This document shows, one piece after another, positions 10,701-22,700 of a stretch of DNA of 64,000 nt (position 1 is its first letter; each line of letters begins with the position of its first letter). The DNA lies in assembly GCA_003290165.1 (NCBI GenBank), contig QNQO01002092.1:1-64000 (forward strand). Direction: 5' to 3'. The translations under genes were made by a program, and so were the position numbers. The notes under the pieces are model-generated. The model was not told the origin of the DNA, ran no database searches, and was given only the letters and a program-made list of their open reading frames with translations. Origin of the DNA: Berberis thunbergii. Its lineage: Eukaryota > Streptophyta > Magnoliopsida > Ranunculales > Berberidaceae.

Positions 10701-13523
10701 ATTAAGCAAAATACGGTCAATCCCCTAAATTTTAAACTTGACTAGCCATTAAGATTTTGAGCAAAGTGTGACACAACGATATTTTGAGTGCATCAACGAA
10801 CCCGAGATAGGTAGCGTGAGGGGAAAGAATTGGAGATGCTCTAATCCAGGAATCTCTGTTCAAAAATTGTATATTCTGTCAGTATGCTTTCTCCATGTCC
10901 ACTTAACAAAATACCACTTTCCTTCCTCATCCTCTAGTCTCATTCACCATTTCAGATTTTCAGTCATTATAAGTTACCCATCCAAAATTTGTGTTTCATC
11001 ATAAATGGGCTGACAGTCCAACCCAATGGAGCGATGAACTTTCTCAATCCCTCAACAAGCATCTAGCCAACATTTTCAATGCAGTTCACAAACTTTTGGG
11101 TCAAAAAGATCTGAGATAATTTCCACGACCATTCAGAACCAACTTAATCAATTCCTCCTCTCTCTCTCTTTTTTTTGGTTTTATCTTTTAATCAACAAAA
11201 CACAGGCAATAGTACTACTGGGAACTTGTAATAGAGGAAATCACAAGACCAAGAAGAGTTTTGACTTTGTGTACACACTTTCATAATGTGCAAATAAACT
11301 AACCAAAGAGAAAATAAAAACATGGAAAGGAAGGCCTTCGTGATACCCCAATTATTACCCATATTCAAAGAGTTGTTCTAAGTTTTTAACCTCCCTACTA
11401 AACCGTTTTGCCCTTGAAAACTCTTCAATTCCTTTCTTGGCAAATCACCTAAAGGTTGCGACAGGCATTCTATTGCATTACCAGTTCTCCATCGAAGTGA
11501 ACAACTGGAGGGACACCAGTTGACAATCCATTCTCTAGACTTCTCAGTCAATCATCAATTTTTCTTGGCAATCTCATGGACATGATTGGACACATGAGTC
11601 TGGTAGGGGTGTTAAAGATGTCTTTGTTATTAGATTACTAAATCTGTTGGCAGCATGAGATCATTTCTTGTGAAGCATGGAATTGTTATCTGCAGTCCTA
11701 ACTCCTAACCATTTATTAGGTGCAACTTCTGATATGATTTCCATGATTCTGTATGGATCATTCTTTAACCATCTTCTAAACCAGACAATAGCTAATTTTC
11801 AAAATTAATTCATGCCATCTACCTAAAGTATACAGTCCAAACCATATACAGTTATGTCCACAAGCTAAGGCTACGACCTCAAAGCACCTCACTTATTTGT
11901 TTCGTTATTTAACAAGTTCATTCAATCCCATTTCTACCTTAAAAACGAAAAGAATAAGAGCTGAAATCTGATGCATCAAAACAAATAAAGTAGATACTTG
12001 GGAAAGGATGAATAAAAGAACATACCTCCCACTCTTCCTGGCTTTTTATCCCTTCATAAGCCATCAAGAATGGCTTCATCTTCTCAAGTGCATCCCGAAG
12101 AGGAATAGGAGGTGTGTCATCAATGTCTGGGTTCCTATCGAAATCTCCCATCAAATACTCTGGCTCGTACTCTATCTGTATTTAGGCACCAACCAAAACC
12201 ATGACAAACCTCTCATTCATTAAATTATTGAACTAAAACATAACCAAGAATGCAAAAATTACATAGCACCAAAAACACTCATTTACTAAAGTTTCAAACA
12301 TACCCATGGAATAAAAAGTCAAAAGATTACCATATTATTAGTGTGCAGAGCATCTATATACGCATCGTCTGCGGGGGAAGGCAGCACCCTGTAGCTCATC
12401 TCATCAAATGCCTCATTTAATTTGTCCATTTTCTCTGGTCCTAGTAAATTTGCCAACTTCTCCCCATCAGCATCATCTCCAAGATCCATCACAGCATCCA
12501 AATCATCCTCATCTTCTTTATCGTCAAACCTCCCACGCCCCCTTCCAGACATCCGCCCCCTTCCTCGTCCCCGACCTCTCCCTCTCCCTCTCCCTCCAAA
12601 CCCTCCTCTTCCCCTTCCACCTTCTTCCATTCCACCTCCATCTTTACCCGCATCTTTATTCAAAACTCCCATAGCATTTTTTATCGCATCTTCCAAACTC
12701 ATTTTTGGAGGTCTTGGGGAACCCGGATCCCTTGCCACTGCTTTCCCTTTCCCAGCATCAGCACGAGGCCTTAAATGTCGATTTTCCTGGCTACCCCTCT
12801 CCCTCGCATCATCAAACCTACCAGATTTTCCTCTACCAGCTCCAGCTAAACTTTGCCGACTTTCCTGGCTATCCCTCTCATTCACATCATCAAATTTACC
12901 AGATTTTCCTCTCCCAGCCCCAGGTAAACCTGGTGAAACACTAAATGGAACACCCCCATTTTCAACATTTCCATCCAACTTTTCTTCCAAACCGTCATCT
13001 TTCCTGAAAAAAATGGGTCTTTTGGGTGCCCCAGGCTGAGATTCTTGACCAGCCGAGCCATCACCAGGCAAATTGGGTTTGGGTATTCCTTCATTGCTCC
13101 GCCCTCGACCAGCCGAAGCATTAACCGAAGAATTAACATTACTTCCACTTCCAGTGACCCCAAATTGAGATTCTTGTTGATAAAATTTGGTCTCTCTTGG
13201 GTAACTCGACCTCTGCCAACAGATGGACTACCCCCAGATACAAATGAACCAAATGCAGGAACAATAGGGGGAGTTGAAGAGATGGGTTTACCTTTTCCAC
13301 GCCCAATACCATGTGAAGGCAGTTTGGGGTCCTCATCAATGGGTTTTCCAGGCGTTTGATCTGCAAAAGTTGTAACCGGAGGGGGTGCAGAGTTCCCTCG
13401 ACCACGACCTCTACCGCCACCACTTCCGCCTGAAAATGTAGAGAAAGCATAGGATGGGTTCAGGGTCTGGTTGAAAACGGCACCATGGGTGCTTGCAAGT
13501 CGTCTTCCCAAGGTTCCTCTCAT
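4760..13523 (-). CDS. mS35: Mitochondrial ribosomal protein mS35 (S24/S35 family)
   Basis: Small-subunit mitochondrial ribosomal protein, resembling the Arabidopsis proteins annotated 'Ribosomal protein S24/S35, mitochondrial'. Four coding exons: 13523-12331, 12175-12026, 5521-5336 and 4840-4760, with clean GT-AG junctions. The expected product is about 536 residues. The N-terminus (MRGTLGRRLASTHG) is basic and hydroxylated, fitting a mitochondrial presequence. A long Gly/Arg-rich and Ser-rich low-complexity region follows, including a GRGRGRG run near 12540-12600. The conserved core starts at LEDAIKNAMG and continues through EYEPEYLMGDFD, QEEWEEIIEDLMKR and HYCGPDRVTAKQQ to the C-terminal SNPGWGWDKKCQFMDKL. 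Exon 1 is one base short: the frame from the start codon does not join the frame of the core, the change lying at roughly 13150-13205. The conserved C-terminal half is clean. Intron 2 is about 6.5 kb and full of transposon debris. Confidence 0.88.
7598..8320. mobile_element. Non-autonomous hAT-type element with TIRs
   Basis: Starts TAGGGTTGACAA and ends TTGCCATCCCTA, so the ends are imperfect inverted repeats of the TAGGGATGGCAA type seen in plant hAT MITEs. Flanking 8-mers are ACAGAAAC (7590-7597) and ATACAAAC (8321-8328), 6 of 8 identical, consistent with an aged 8-bp target duplication. The interior has G-rich subterminal repeats (GGGGCGGAT-like) and a 102-bp tandem duplication. No transposase is visible. 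It lies inside the large mS35 intron. Confidence 0.75.
8071..8274. repeat. 102-bp tandem duplication inside the hAT element
   Basis: Two adjacent copies beginning CGGGTAAATCTGTTAAG at 8071 and 8173, nearly identical. The duplicated unit is subterminal, where hAT transposases usually bind repeated motifs. The near-identity suggests the duplication is more recent than the insertion, whose target duplication has already diverged. Confidence 0.85.
8380..9360 (-). mobile_element. LINE remnant, 3' part of ORF2
   Basis: Translated on the minus strand with frame changes, the segment gives motifs like the C-terminal part of plant L1-type LINE polyproteins, notably a stretch like WKESYYGSWMIWKE followed by KAWENRVTVLI. 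It has no intact frame and no reverse transcriptase core. It is a decayed intronic insertion. Confidence is limited because the identification rests on short motifs. Confidence 0.45.
9394..9436 (+). repeat. Poly-C tract running into (CG)n
   Basis: About 27 bases that are nearly all C, then a C-rich segment and alternating CG. The opposite strand is a long G run. It lies in the mS35 intron, next to LINE debris. It is an unusual low-complexity tract in otherwise AT-rich DNA and also a place where assembly length errors are likely. Confidence 0.8.
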
Positions 13524-13833
13524 GGTGGATGGTTTCCGTGAATTGTGAAGTCTGGGTATTGGGTTTTAGAGGGTCTGTGAGTGAGTAAGAGTCGAAGAAG
13601 CTAAGTGGAGAAGAAAAGAGGGCGAGAGATTGCAGAGAAGAGGCGAGACATCGAATTGAAAATGAAGGTTTTTTTCAGAGTGAAAAGGGTGAGAGCAAAT
13701 TTGGGGTTTTGAAGAAAGTGGAGTTTTGTAAGAGCATCCACAATACGTCGGGGTAATTTTCTGATTTAATAAACAAAAACTACAACGGGTATTTGGGTGT
13801 GTAAAAACGAGTAAGTCTAACCAAGCCCTAACG

Positions 13834-13972
13834 TTTTTTTTTTTTTTTTTTTTTTTTGAAAGACAAGCAGGGTTTTTATAGGATCCAGAATTCATAAAGA
13901 TGTCGCAAACTGGGTTTGAACCCATGATCTAGTGGTACCATCCGCCAAGCTTTAACCGTTGAATTGTCAAGT
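13834..13972 (-). mobile_element. tRNA-derived SINE, copy 1
   Basis: Read on the minus strand it has an A-box-like region (CTTGGCGGATGG), a B-box GGGTTCAAACCC, a unique body ending in AAAACCCTGCTTGTC, and a poly-A tail (the T run 13834-13857 on the plus strand). This is the layout of a plant tRNA-related SINE transcribed by RNA polymerase III. A second copy with the same body is at 57037-57141. The 5' end and target duplication are not certain. Confidence 0.75.
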
Positions 13973-14086
13973 CTTTGGCAACCTCTCTTCCTCCAAACAT
14001 GCCCTCCTTATTGATGAATTTTATTAACATATGGAGAAGCAACAACATTTCCTTCACAAAACACTCCCTCTCAATATAGATTTTTG

Positions 14087-14670
14087 TAGGGGTGGGCAAT
14101 GTCGGTTCGGTTCGGTTTTGAGCTCAAACCGATTTTGAACCGATTTCATTCGGTTTGCCCAAAACTCAAACTGAAATCGAATTTTGTATTTGTAAACCGA
14201 TGAATTTGGTTTAACAGAATTTCGGATCGGTTCGGTTTGGTTGAGCCGAAGTTTCAGGCTCAAGCATTTGAAAGACTTTCATTAAAACATGTCTAATTTT
14301 TTTACTGGCCCAATTTTTTTACAGACCCAATTTTTTAGCCCAAAATTGAAAACTTTGAGAGAATTGGGTGATTCAGTGCAACAGGGTGTACTGCAGTGCA
14401 TTGGTTGCACTAATCAGGTATTGACACATATATGTTATTTAGTTATTTATATATATCTAATTAATCGGTCGGTTCGATTATAAATCGATCAGTTCAAAAT
14501 CGTAAACCGATTTCGAACCGTTTATAATCGTAAACCGATTTTGAACCGTTTATAATCGGTTTAGTTTAAATTATTTTCTTTCTACTCATATTTCGGTTTC
14601 GTTAACGAATCGAATTTGAAAATTGATTCGGTCGATTAACCGAATTTAAATCAATTTTTGCCTACCCCTA
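14087..14670. mobile_element. hAT-type MITE with 8-bp target duplication
   Basis: Ends are TAGGGGTGGGCAA and its inverse TTTTTGCCTACCCCTA. Flanking 8-mers GATTTTTG (14079-14086) and TATTTTTG (14671-14678) match at 7 of 8 positions, as expected for hAT. The interior is filled with repeated GGTTCGGTT and AACCGA motifs in both orientations near the ends. No coding capacity. It belongs to the same superfamily as the elements at 7598 and 21850. Confidence 0.85.
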
Positions 14671-16703
14671 TATTTTTGTGATCATTCCTCATCGCAACTC
14701 ACCGTCTCATAGAACATATATCTCTTTCTTTGTTCAATTTTTTTTTGTTTTTTTGTTATCTCTATTCAAAACCTTTCAAATTGTACTCACGCATCCAAAA
14801 TAAATGAGCCAAAAGAATGAGAACCACCACATTAGCTAGGCTCCTATCTTGGCTAATGCCACTTAGCTCTCTTGTGTTACTCTTGATAACCCGAGTGTCA
14901 TTTAAGAAAAAAAATCACTTCATTAATTGACAAAATCAACACATTGTGAAGCATATAATCGTGAGAAAAACAGCATAGCAATTCAGCTCCAATCATTAAT
15001 GGACATAACAATTCAACTCCAATAACACAAAGTGTCGAGGGTAAGGGGGTTGAGTATGTTCTATACCACACTTGAGAATAACTATTTTATATGAACTTTG
15101 TAACATTATTTTGATTAACAAACAATACTTGAACAACAATTTCATTGTTAATGTTCCCCAATCAATACAGAAGAAATTAGTTGCTCAACACTCTATTTCA
15201 ATCTAGTTGTAATAAATCCTTCAAAAAATTTCTTCCGAAAGAAATTTGTATTGTATTTGTATTTGTATTTTCTTTACAAATATGCAAGTTCGCCAATTGG
15301 GATACCTTATTTGAGTATTTAGTGTATCATAAAATTATTCCAATTTATTTCATATACTGATTGGATTCCAACAAATTTAACTTTAGAACACACATTAATT
15401 CACATTTATCTTCGTAGAAGCATGTTGTGACTTAGAATATAAGTTACGTGAGTAAGATAGACAAATATTAGAACTGATCATTCTAATATTTCAAATGAGA
15501 GGGAGGAAGACCGGCGTGATATGAAACAATTAGCTCGTGGATAAATGGTCGTTGTTATGTGCCACATGCTTAAGCAATTATCCCAAAAAACATTCTTATA
15601 AGTGTAGACCTACACTTGTGACATGGAGCATTTTCAACTCAATTGGTAGAAGTTGTGACGGATGGTATCTCAATCAGATATTTGATCTCAGTGAATTAAT
15701 TTATTGATTGGTATAAGCTAAAAACTACACCAGTAGACCAGTCAAGTAGACTAGTCAAGTGGATAAAACATTAATAATTGGCATCAAAATATAATGTCAC
15801 AAGCTAGCGGATTGACAACAATTGCCATGACCAATTTGTTAGTTGAATGAGGGAGAACTCTAACGCTAACTAATTCCAATGAAAAGAAAAGAAGAATGAT
15901 TGAGTTCTCCCTCTATCGCTAACTAATTACAATTCGCTTCTTCTAAATATCGAGGAAACGCGTGAGGGAGGGGTGTTACCCTTCATTTTTTCGAGATGCA
16001 TGCAGTTATGTATCTCGAGGGAGATGAGTGGTAACACCCCATCCTTCGCCCATTTCCTCAATGCGTAGAAGCGCTCGTTACAATCATCAACTAGCTGAGG
16101 GAAAAAACAATTTCTGCACATCATCAAGTGCATATTCACCACATTCGAAAGAAGATGAACAATCTCTCGAGCTTAAAAAATAAAATAAAAATAAAAAATT
16201 TGATCCCAACCAGACATGACATGACAGACACCCTTGTACATGCCCCCACACAACAACAAGGGTGGGGTGACACTCACCCTCCCCTCACCTCCCCATGAAA
16301 GGCTAAAACAAGCCAGCAACTCCCCTCTCTCCCTTATTTTCTCATCTCCTTCTTTATCCCATACTCATTTTCTCTCCATGAAATGTTGTCTTTCTAATTT
16401 TAGTTCAGAGAAGAACACAACAACACAGAGAGACAACAAACGGATAAAAAACTGACAGCTAACCCCTTGCATTCATATATACACCCCACTTTGCGTTTCA
16501 TTACATTCTCTTCTCTTCTGCCACTCTTAAGAAAAACCCACCTTCGATCGTCTCTGTTTCCTTTTCTTCTCAAACCTAACACAGTTTTGGAGAACCTCAA
16601 TTGCCCAAACTAGAGATAGAGAGAGCTCCAGAGAGAGAAAAGGGGTGAAAGGGATTGATTTTCTTTAGAAACCCTTGAAAAGCCCTGATTTTTAGAGGAA
16701 GAG
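14671..16703. other. Intergenic upstream of MO25
   Basis: AT-rich intergenic sequence with one palindromic foldback element (15930-16080). From about 16470 it should be promoter and 5' untranslated region of MO25: a TATA-like ATATATAC at about 16474-16482 and a GA-rich leader at 16610-16660 precede the start codon at 16704. No other gene was recognised. Confidence 0.55.
15930..16080. mobile_element. Palindromic foldback MITE (CGAGG family)
   Basis: The two arms pair over most of their length: the left arm reads GAGGAAACGCGTGAGGGAGG and the right arm is its near inverse, with a central stem built on CGAGAT...ATCTCGAG. The ends carry a CTTCTAAATATCGAGG / TAGAAGCG-type motif shared with foldback elements at 41301, 45784, 45979 and, as partial copies, 27483, 49252 and 63905. 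No coding sequence; no clear target duplication. Confidence 0.7.
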
Positions 16704-19700
16704 ATGAAGGGTTTGTTCAAGTCGAAGCCCAGGACTCCTGCGGAGATCGTTCGCCAGACAAGGGAGTTGCTCAACTGCGTCAATCTCAATTCGTTTCCTA
16801 AGGAGTCTAAGCGAGGGGAAAAGGTTAGATCTTTGATTCCCATTGTATTTTTTGTTGGTTATTTGATGTTGATTTGATTGAATTTTAGTTAATTTTGATG
16901 AAATTGGGTCTGGGCTTGGTGGGTTTTTGATAAAGGATGTTAAAGTTGATTGCTTTTTAGTGTTTAGGATACAGAGGATATTGCAGAATCCAAGTAGTTT
17001 ATGGAGATTTGTGTTCATTAATTGGGCACATTTGTATGCAAAAAAATCGAAACTTGGCAAGGGAGAAACACTTTCCTCAAAGTGTGATTATGCTTTAGTT
17101 TCCTTTCTTGTGTTGCTAATTCGCGGTTAACATTTGAAAATTTTCAAGTTTCAATTTTTATGACCCCTTCCGTCCCAAAACTAACAATTGCATGCAACTA
17201 TACGGTGAGGACTGACTGAGCAATCTATGCAACAGAACAACAACTTGCTAATGGAAAGGATTTTGTTAAGAGTGGCTTGTAATAACTAATCACCTTACAG
17301 GTTTCTGAGAAAAGTAACTCTAGTCTCTTGTTTTGCCTGATATTAAAAAAAATAAGAGGCAAAGAATGTAAAGGCCGGAATTGTTTCTGATATAGTCGTC
17401 ACTACGTTTGGAAAGAAGAGACACTTGGAGGGTTTGGGTAGAAGCGCTAATGAAATTGTCATTCGTTGGCCTGGATTATATGTTGAGATTGTTCTAATTT
17501 TTTTTTTTTTTGGGTTGGTATGCGTGTTGTAGTGAATTGTGGGTTTGTTACATACAAAGGGACTGATGACTGAGATGGCCATTTTTTTTGTTCTGATCAG
17601 ATGTTTGGTTTTGAATAAGAAGTGGTCCACTTTTCTCGGGTGTTTGTTTTTACTTCTAATCAAAATCATAAGTTCTTAATAACCACTAAGGAGGAGCTTA
17701 GGACTTAGTGCTGACCATTGAGTGCTTAGTTAGTGTTGAGTGCTGGAAAAAAAAACAAATGCCCCCGTAGATCTCAGTAGATTATTCTCTTTATCTTTTC
17801 CTTATAGGCCCTTCTAACCTGTTGCCACGGTTGCTTCTTCGATTCACATATAAAATTTATTCCCATGCTTTGTTATATAAAAAATGACTTATGTGAAGCC
17901 TGGTTGGTTTTTTAATTATTACTCATTTAATATAAATTATGTGGAAGACTAATGAGAATATTGAGAGAAATTGGAGTGTGATTTTACCGTTGGTTGCAGT
18001 TGTTCATAGATGGAGTTGAAACACGAGTTACCTCATTATTTCAAAATGTTTTTGTTTGATTCTTAGCTGGTGGGTTGGTGGAGAGCTGCATGTATTTTGC
18101 AGGCCTTCCTTATGTTGTCGCATATGTCTGCACTTTAGATCTTTACTTCATGTAAGTTGTAATTGGATTTTAGCCCTTAACCAAGCTTAATTGAGTTGGA
18201 TTTAATTTTTAATGCATAATCCAAAGTCAAAACATATGCAGAAACTTTTTTGAGCAAGCTAATTCTGCGGTAGTCTAAGTTTTTGGGGGAAATGTTAGAA
18301 CACTTGGCAAGAGCTTTTAATACTAATATTATGAGAAATTGACTTACAAGTTACATGAACTTTTAAAGACGAATATGGAAAACAAAAGGAAGAACAACCT
18401 GCAGATTCATAATCACATGTGCATGCACATTTATTGGAACAAACATATTTCAGGATCCATGTCAACATATGCATATAGGGTCTTTGCAATGTTACGGTTG
18501 AAATATACGTAACTAAGTAAAACAAATGCTTACACAAATGTACATTGACTTAGCAAACACAGAGTGTAACACACTAGTGTAGAGCTATTTCACAGTAAAA
18601 CTGAATATCCAAACTGAAAGCTAATCATGAAAAACAATAAAATTCTAAATTACCATATTACTCATTATGAACATGATATGACTGGAGTGTGGGTGGTACT
18701 GTAGCTAGCACCATATGTGTGTGTGCGCTTTTTTATATCTTAATTGCAAATGAAATAATATTTAATGCATTTCTTCTATGACCTTTCGTCTCTCTTGCAG
18801 ATGACAGAATTAAGTAAGAACATCCGGGAGTTGAAGATTATTCTTTATGGAAGCAGTGAAGCTGAGCCAGTAGCAGAAGCCTGTGCCCAGCTCACTCAGG
18901 AGTTTTTTAAAGAGAACACATTACGTCTTCTGATCGTTTGTCTCCCTAAACTGAACTTGGAGGTATACCTTATATTTATGCTTGAATATTTAAATGCGAC
19001 TATACTCTTTCTGTTTTTCAAGACCGATTATTCATCAGGATCCAAATAAGGACATTAAATTTGGTGTGTTTCTTATTCATGATCTTTGTTCTTCTTATCA
19101 ATGCTTATCATGAGGAAGGCATTCTTTTGTAGACTCGAAAAGATGCCACTCAAGTGGTTGCAAATTTGCAAAGGCAGCAAGTTCAGTTTCGATTGATTGC
19201 TTCTGACTACTTGGAAGCTAACAAAGATCTTATGAATATTTTATTAGCTGGGTAAGTGTTGATGACAGAGATTCTAAAGTTAATTGGGTAAATGTTGTGA
19301 TTGATTCTTATTAAGATGAGATTTACTCCACTTGTTACGTTCCTTGAAGAATAAAAATAAAATTAATATATCTTTTTACATTAAGGTTGAACTGTTGAAG
19401 TATGAAGGAAGAGATAATATATTGATATCTTCTAGGATGATGTAGATAGTTATGATCTTGCATGAAGTTCCAATTTTGACATGTTTATGTTTAGAGAGAT
19501 TGAGAGAACCATGCTCAGGTAATTATTTTAGTTTGTTGAAACCCACGACAGAAGGTATGCTGTTTATTTCGCTATAAATATCAAGTCTCATGGGTTTCAA
19601 GAAAAGTTTAATTTCTCGTAGGATATCCAACTTTTGTCGTGAAATAAAAGTATTATCTTCAAACAAATGTTACCAAAAAAAAAAAAAATCTTATAACTGA

Positions 19701-22700
19701 CTTCAAACCGTGTTTAACATATCCTCAGCATCTGTTTACGTTCTTTCCTTTTAATGTGTTTTCAATGGCGCCCATCTATTTTATTCCAAAATTTTGATGC
19801 TTTTTATGTGTGCTTTGTAGGCTGTTGTCCTTGATGATTTACATTTACATGAGTTTTTTATTTTCAACCTTTTAAAACTTGTCTTATATTTTGTTTAGGT
19901 ACGAAGATACAGAGATGGCATTACATTATGGTGGCATGCTGAGAGAGTGCATACGACATCAAACTATCGCTAAGTGAGCAGATTGCTCCATTGTGTTGTT
20001 AAATTTTCTATGCTGATTTTAGTACTTCTTGTAGACATTACTTTATTTCACCTTTTAGATACCTGTCATTTTAGAAGACTTTTCAATTTAAAACAGTGTC
20101 CTTTTTGTTTTTGACCCCACTTTCAGTTGTAAGTACGTGTTTTATTCTCTATAGTTTGTTACTCAATCTAGAAGTGTTGCTCCACAATAAATGTGTTCCT
20201 AATTAAACAAAATTGAAGATAGTAAATGGTCCGTGGTTCATAAAACAGAACATGCAGGTTTTTTGGCCATTTTATTCTTCCATGGAGAATTTATTGTATC
20301 ATTAAGCTGGAGAATTATCAGAAATAGTATTCATTGACATGAAAGAAAAATGAATTGTGTGATTGAATTACATAGTGGACTCTGAAGCGTGCATTTTACT
20401 GTCTTCTTTATGGTGATGATGCAGATGAAGCATGTTCTAGATTTATATATAACTGAAAAATGCACTGTTTCATACTTTAGGCAGGTTTAAAATCTTGTTT
20501 TAAGACTTGAAAAGCCTAATATAATTTTAGAATCAAAGTTCTGATAGAGCCTAAAGAGCTGGGTATCCTTTTGCAGAAACCTATTTCTCTAATGTTCTAG
20601 AGTTTTTTTTTTTTGATGGGATAATATCTATCTATGTTATTGCCTTAAATTATATAAAAAATTGCAAAATATATAATTTAACGATATCAATCGTTGGTTT
20701 GACAGATATGTTTTGGAGTCCGAGGACATGAAGAAATTTTTTGATTATATACAACTTCCAAATTTTGACATCGGATCAGATGCCTCTGCGACATTTAAGG
20801 TTGAGTATGCTTAATGAAAGTATTTCTGAATTATGCTGGCCTTGTTTATTGACAAATCTGAGTTTTTATGATGGAGAATTATTATACTAATGGCTGACTG
20901 TACATTTTTATAATTGCTGTTGAGGTTGATTTAAACTTCGCATCTGTGCACGACTCCATCGTGGTCTAGTGCCTATGACATTGCTGTTCCACCATCATAC
21001 TAAATTGCATTATCTAGATGATCTTTCCAGAACTTTCTTTAATGACACCACTCTTCTAGTTTTTTAGTCTTGTTCTTGTAGGCTTCGCATCAGTAAAGTT
21101 TCTCTTTACAAATGGGAAAAAGAGAGACAATACTCACTATATTATGACATCATATGCAATGATACCTGAACAAGGTTGTCTGTTTTAGTGCTTGAGTATC
21201 TATTTGTTATAGGCTACTATCCAGGTTCAGAAAGTTCCTTGGCATGTGTTTCCTAGGTCTGGATAACCTTATGTTTTCCTTGAGCTGATATCACTGTCTC
21301 AATATTGCAGGAGCTTCTGACTAGGCACAAGTCTACTGTAGCCGAGTTTCTTTCAAAAAATTATGACTGGGTGAGTGGTATTATTGTATTTCCATATGAG
21401 TTCTGTAATTACTTCAGTTCCAAGGGACAGACTTGCAGATTCTGATTTAAATTAATTGCTTCACGACATTTCTTCTTTAGTGTGGACTAAAAACTTTGGG
21501 ACTGATGGTGTTGCTGTTTGACAGAGTGTTGGATGCTCGTGGGAAGTTCTGAGTCCTTATTGGGTAGACTTGAAGAGTTAGTTTTAGTGAAAGTTTCTCG
21601 ACAATAGGTGGAAAACACCCACTTCAGCAATTAAAACTGCTATTGCACTGAGTGCATTAGTTGTGTGCATCATTAAATACAACATGATGAACCAATTTTG
21701 TCGTTGAAATAGTAAACAAATGGATTTCCTTATTCGTGTTAGTTTATAAATGGTCAACAACATAAAATTTTATGAAGGAGGTTTCTTTTACAGGAACACC
21801 ACAATCCCAAATATGGGAGTTGAGATACATGGTATTAGAATGTCATAATTAGGGTTGAAAACCTAACCGTCGGTTCAGTTTTTTGCCCAAACCTAGAACT
21901 GAACCAACTTTTATCGCTTTCAAATGTTTTAAACCGAAACTGAACCGAACATTAAGAAAACCGAATTGAAACCTAACCGATCTTAATTTATATAAACTGC
22001 AAGCCGAACCGACCGACTAAAATGTTACTAAAACCGTACTGACCAACTAAATTTAACATATTCTATTATTTTTACATATAATATATATGATTTATTACAT
22101 ATATTCGGTTGGTTCGATTTTGTCAGTTAAAACTAAATCACTGAACCAACCATATCGATTTCAAATTTTCTCAAACTGAAACCGATTTAAACCGAACCGA
22201 TCGGTTTTGTCGGTTTGTCGGTTTTTGTTCAATCCTAGTCATAATAGTTGGACCAAAGTTAAACTAGCAATGATACTGTTAAAAAATAAAATAATGTTAG
22301 TTATGTAGTGTCGTGGACACTGGTTATAAATATAAAATAAGTCTGTAGCTTAAAATGCAATTGTTTGTCATGTGCACTGATATGCTACTTGTTACGAGAG
22401 GGATTGTAAGGATTAAAACAGTTAAGTTTCCTCTTTTTATAGAAGGCCCGAATCTGAGAATTATCTTTTTCTTGGTAAGAAGCAGGATAATTTTCACACG
22501 AGGCTCATAGCTAATGATACTCTCTCTCTCTTCTCTCTCCCTCTCTTTGTTGTATTTTACAGTTTTTTGCTGAATTTAACTCAAAGCTGCTGGAATCTCC
22601 AAATTACATTACCAGACGACAAGCTGTGAAGGTAATGTCATGCATTTTCAAAAGTTTAGCTCCCTAGAAAGCAACTATAATGATATAATCTGAGTAAATA

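Larger units (their letters stand above)
5522..12025. other. 6.5-kb intron of mS35, filled with repeats
   Basis: Intron between the QEEWE exon and the EIIEDLMKR exon. It contains a hAT-type element (7598-8320), LINE remnants (around 6590-7190 and 8380-9360), further possible LINE 3' ends near 10330 and 11170 (A-rich tails on the minus strand), and a poly-C/CG tract (9394-9436). Sequence 5900-6550 is less AT-rich and resembles decayed retroelement coding sequence on the minus strand, but no domain can be named. No host gene was found inside. Confidence 0.65.

Noticed and set aside
12408..13359. Long plus-strand frames, up to 205 codons
   Set aside because: They are antisense shadows of the Gly/Arg/Pro-rich first exon of mS35.
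13912..13923. Possible tRNA gene because of a B-box-like GGGTTTGAACCC
   Set aside because: No cloverleaf or acceptor stem; the unit has a poly-A tail and a second copy, so it is a SINE.
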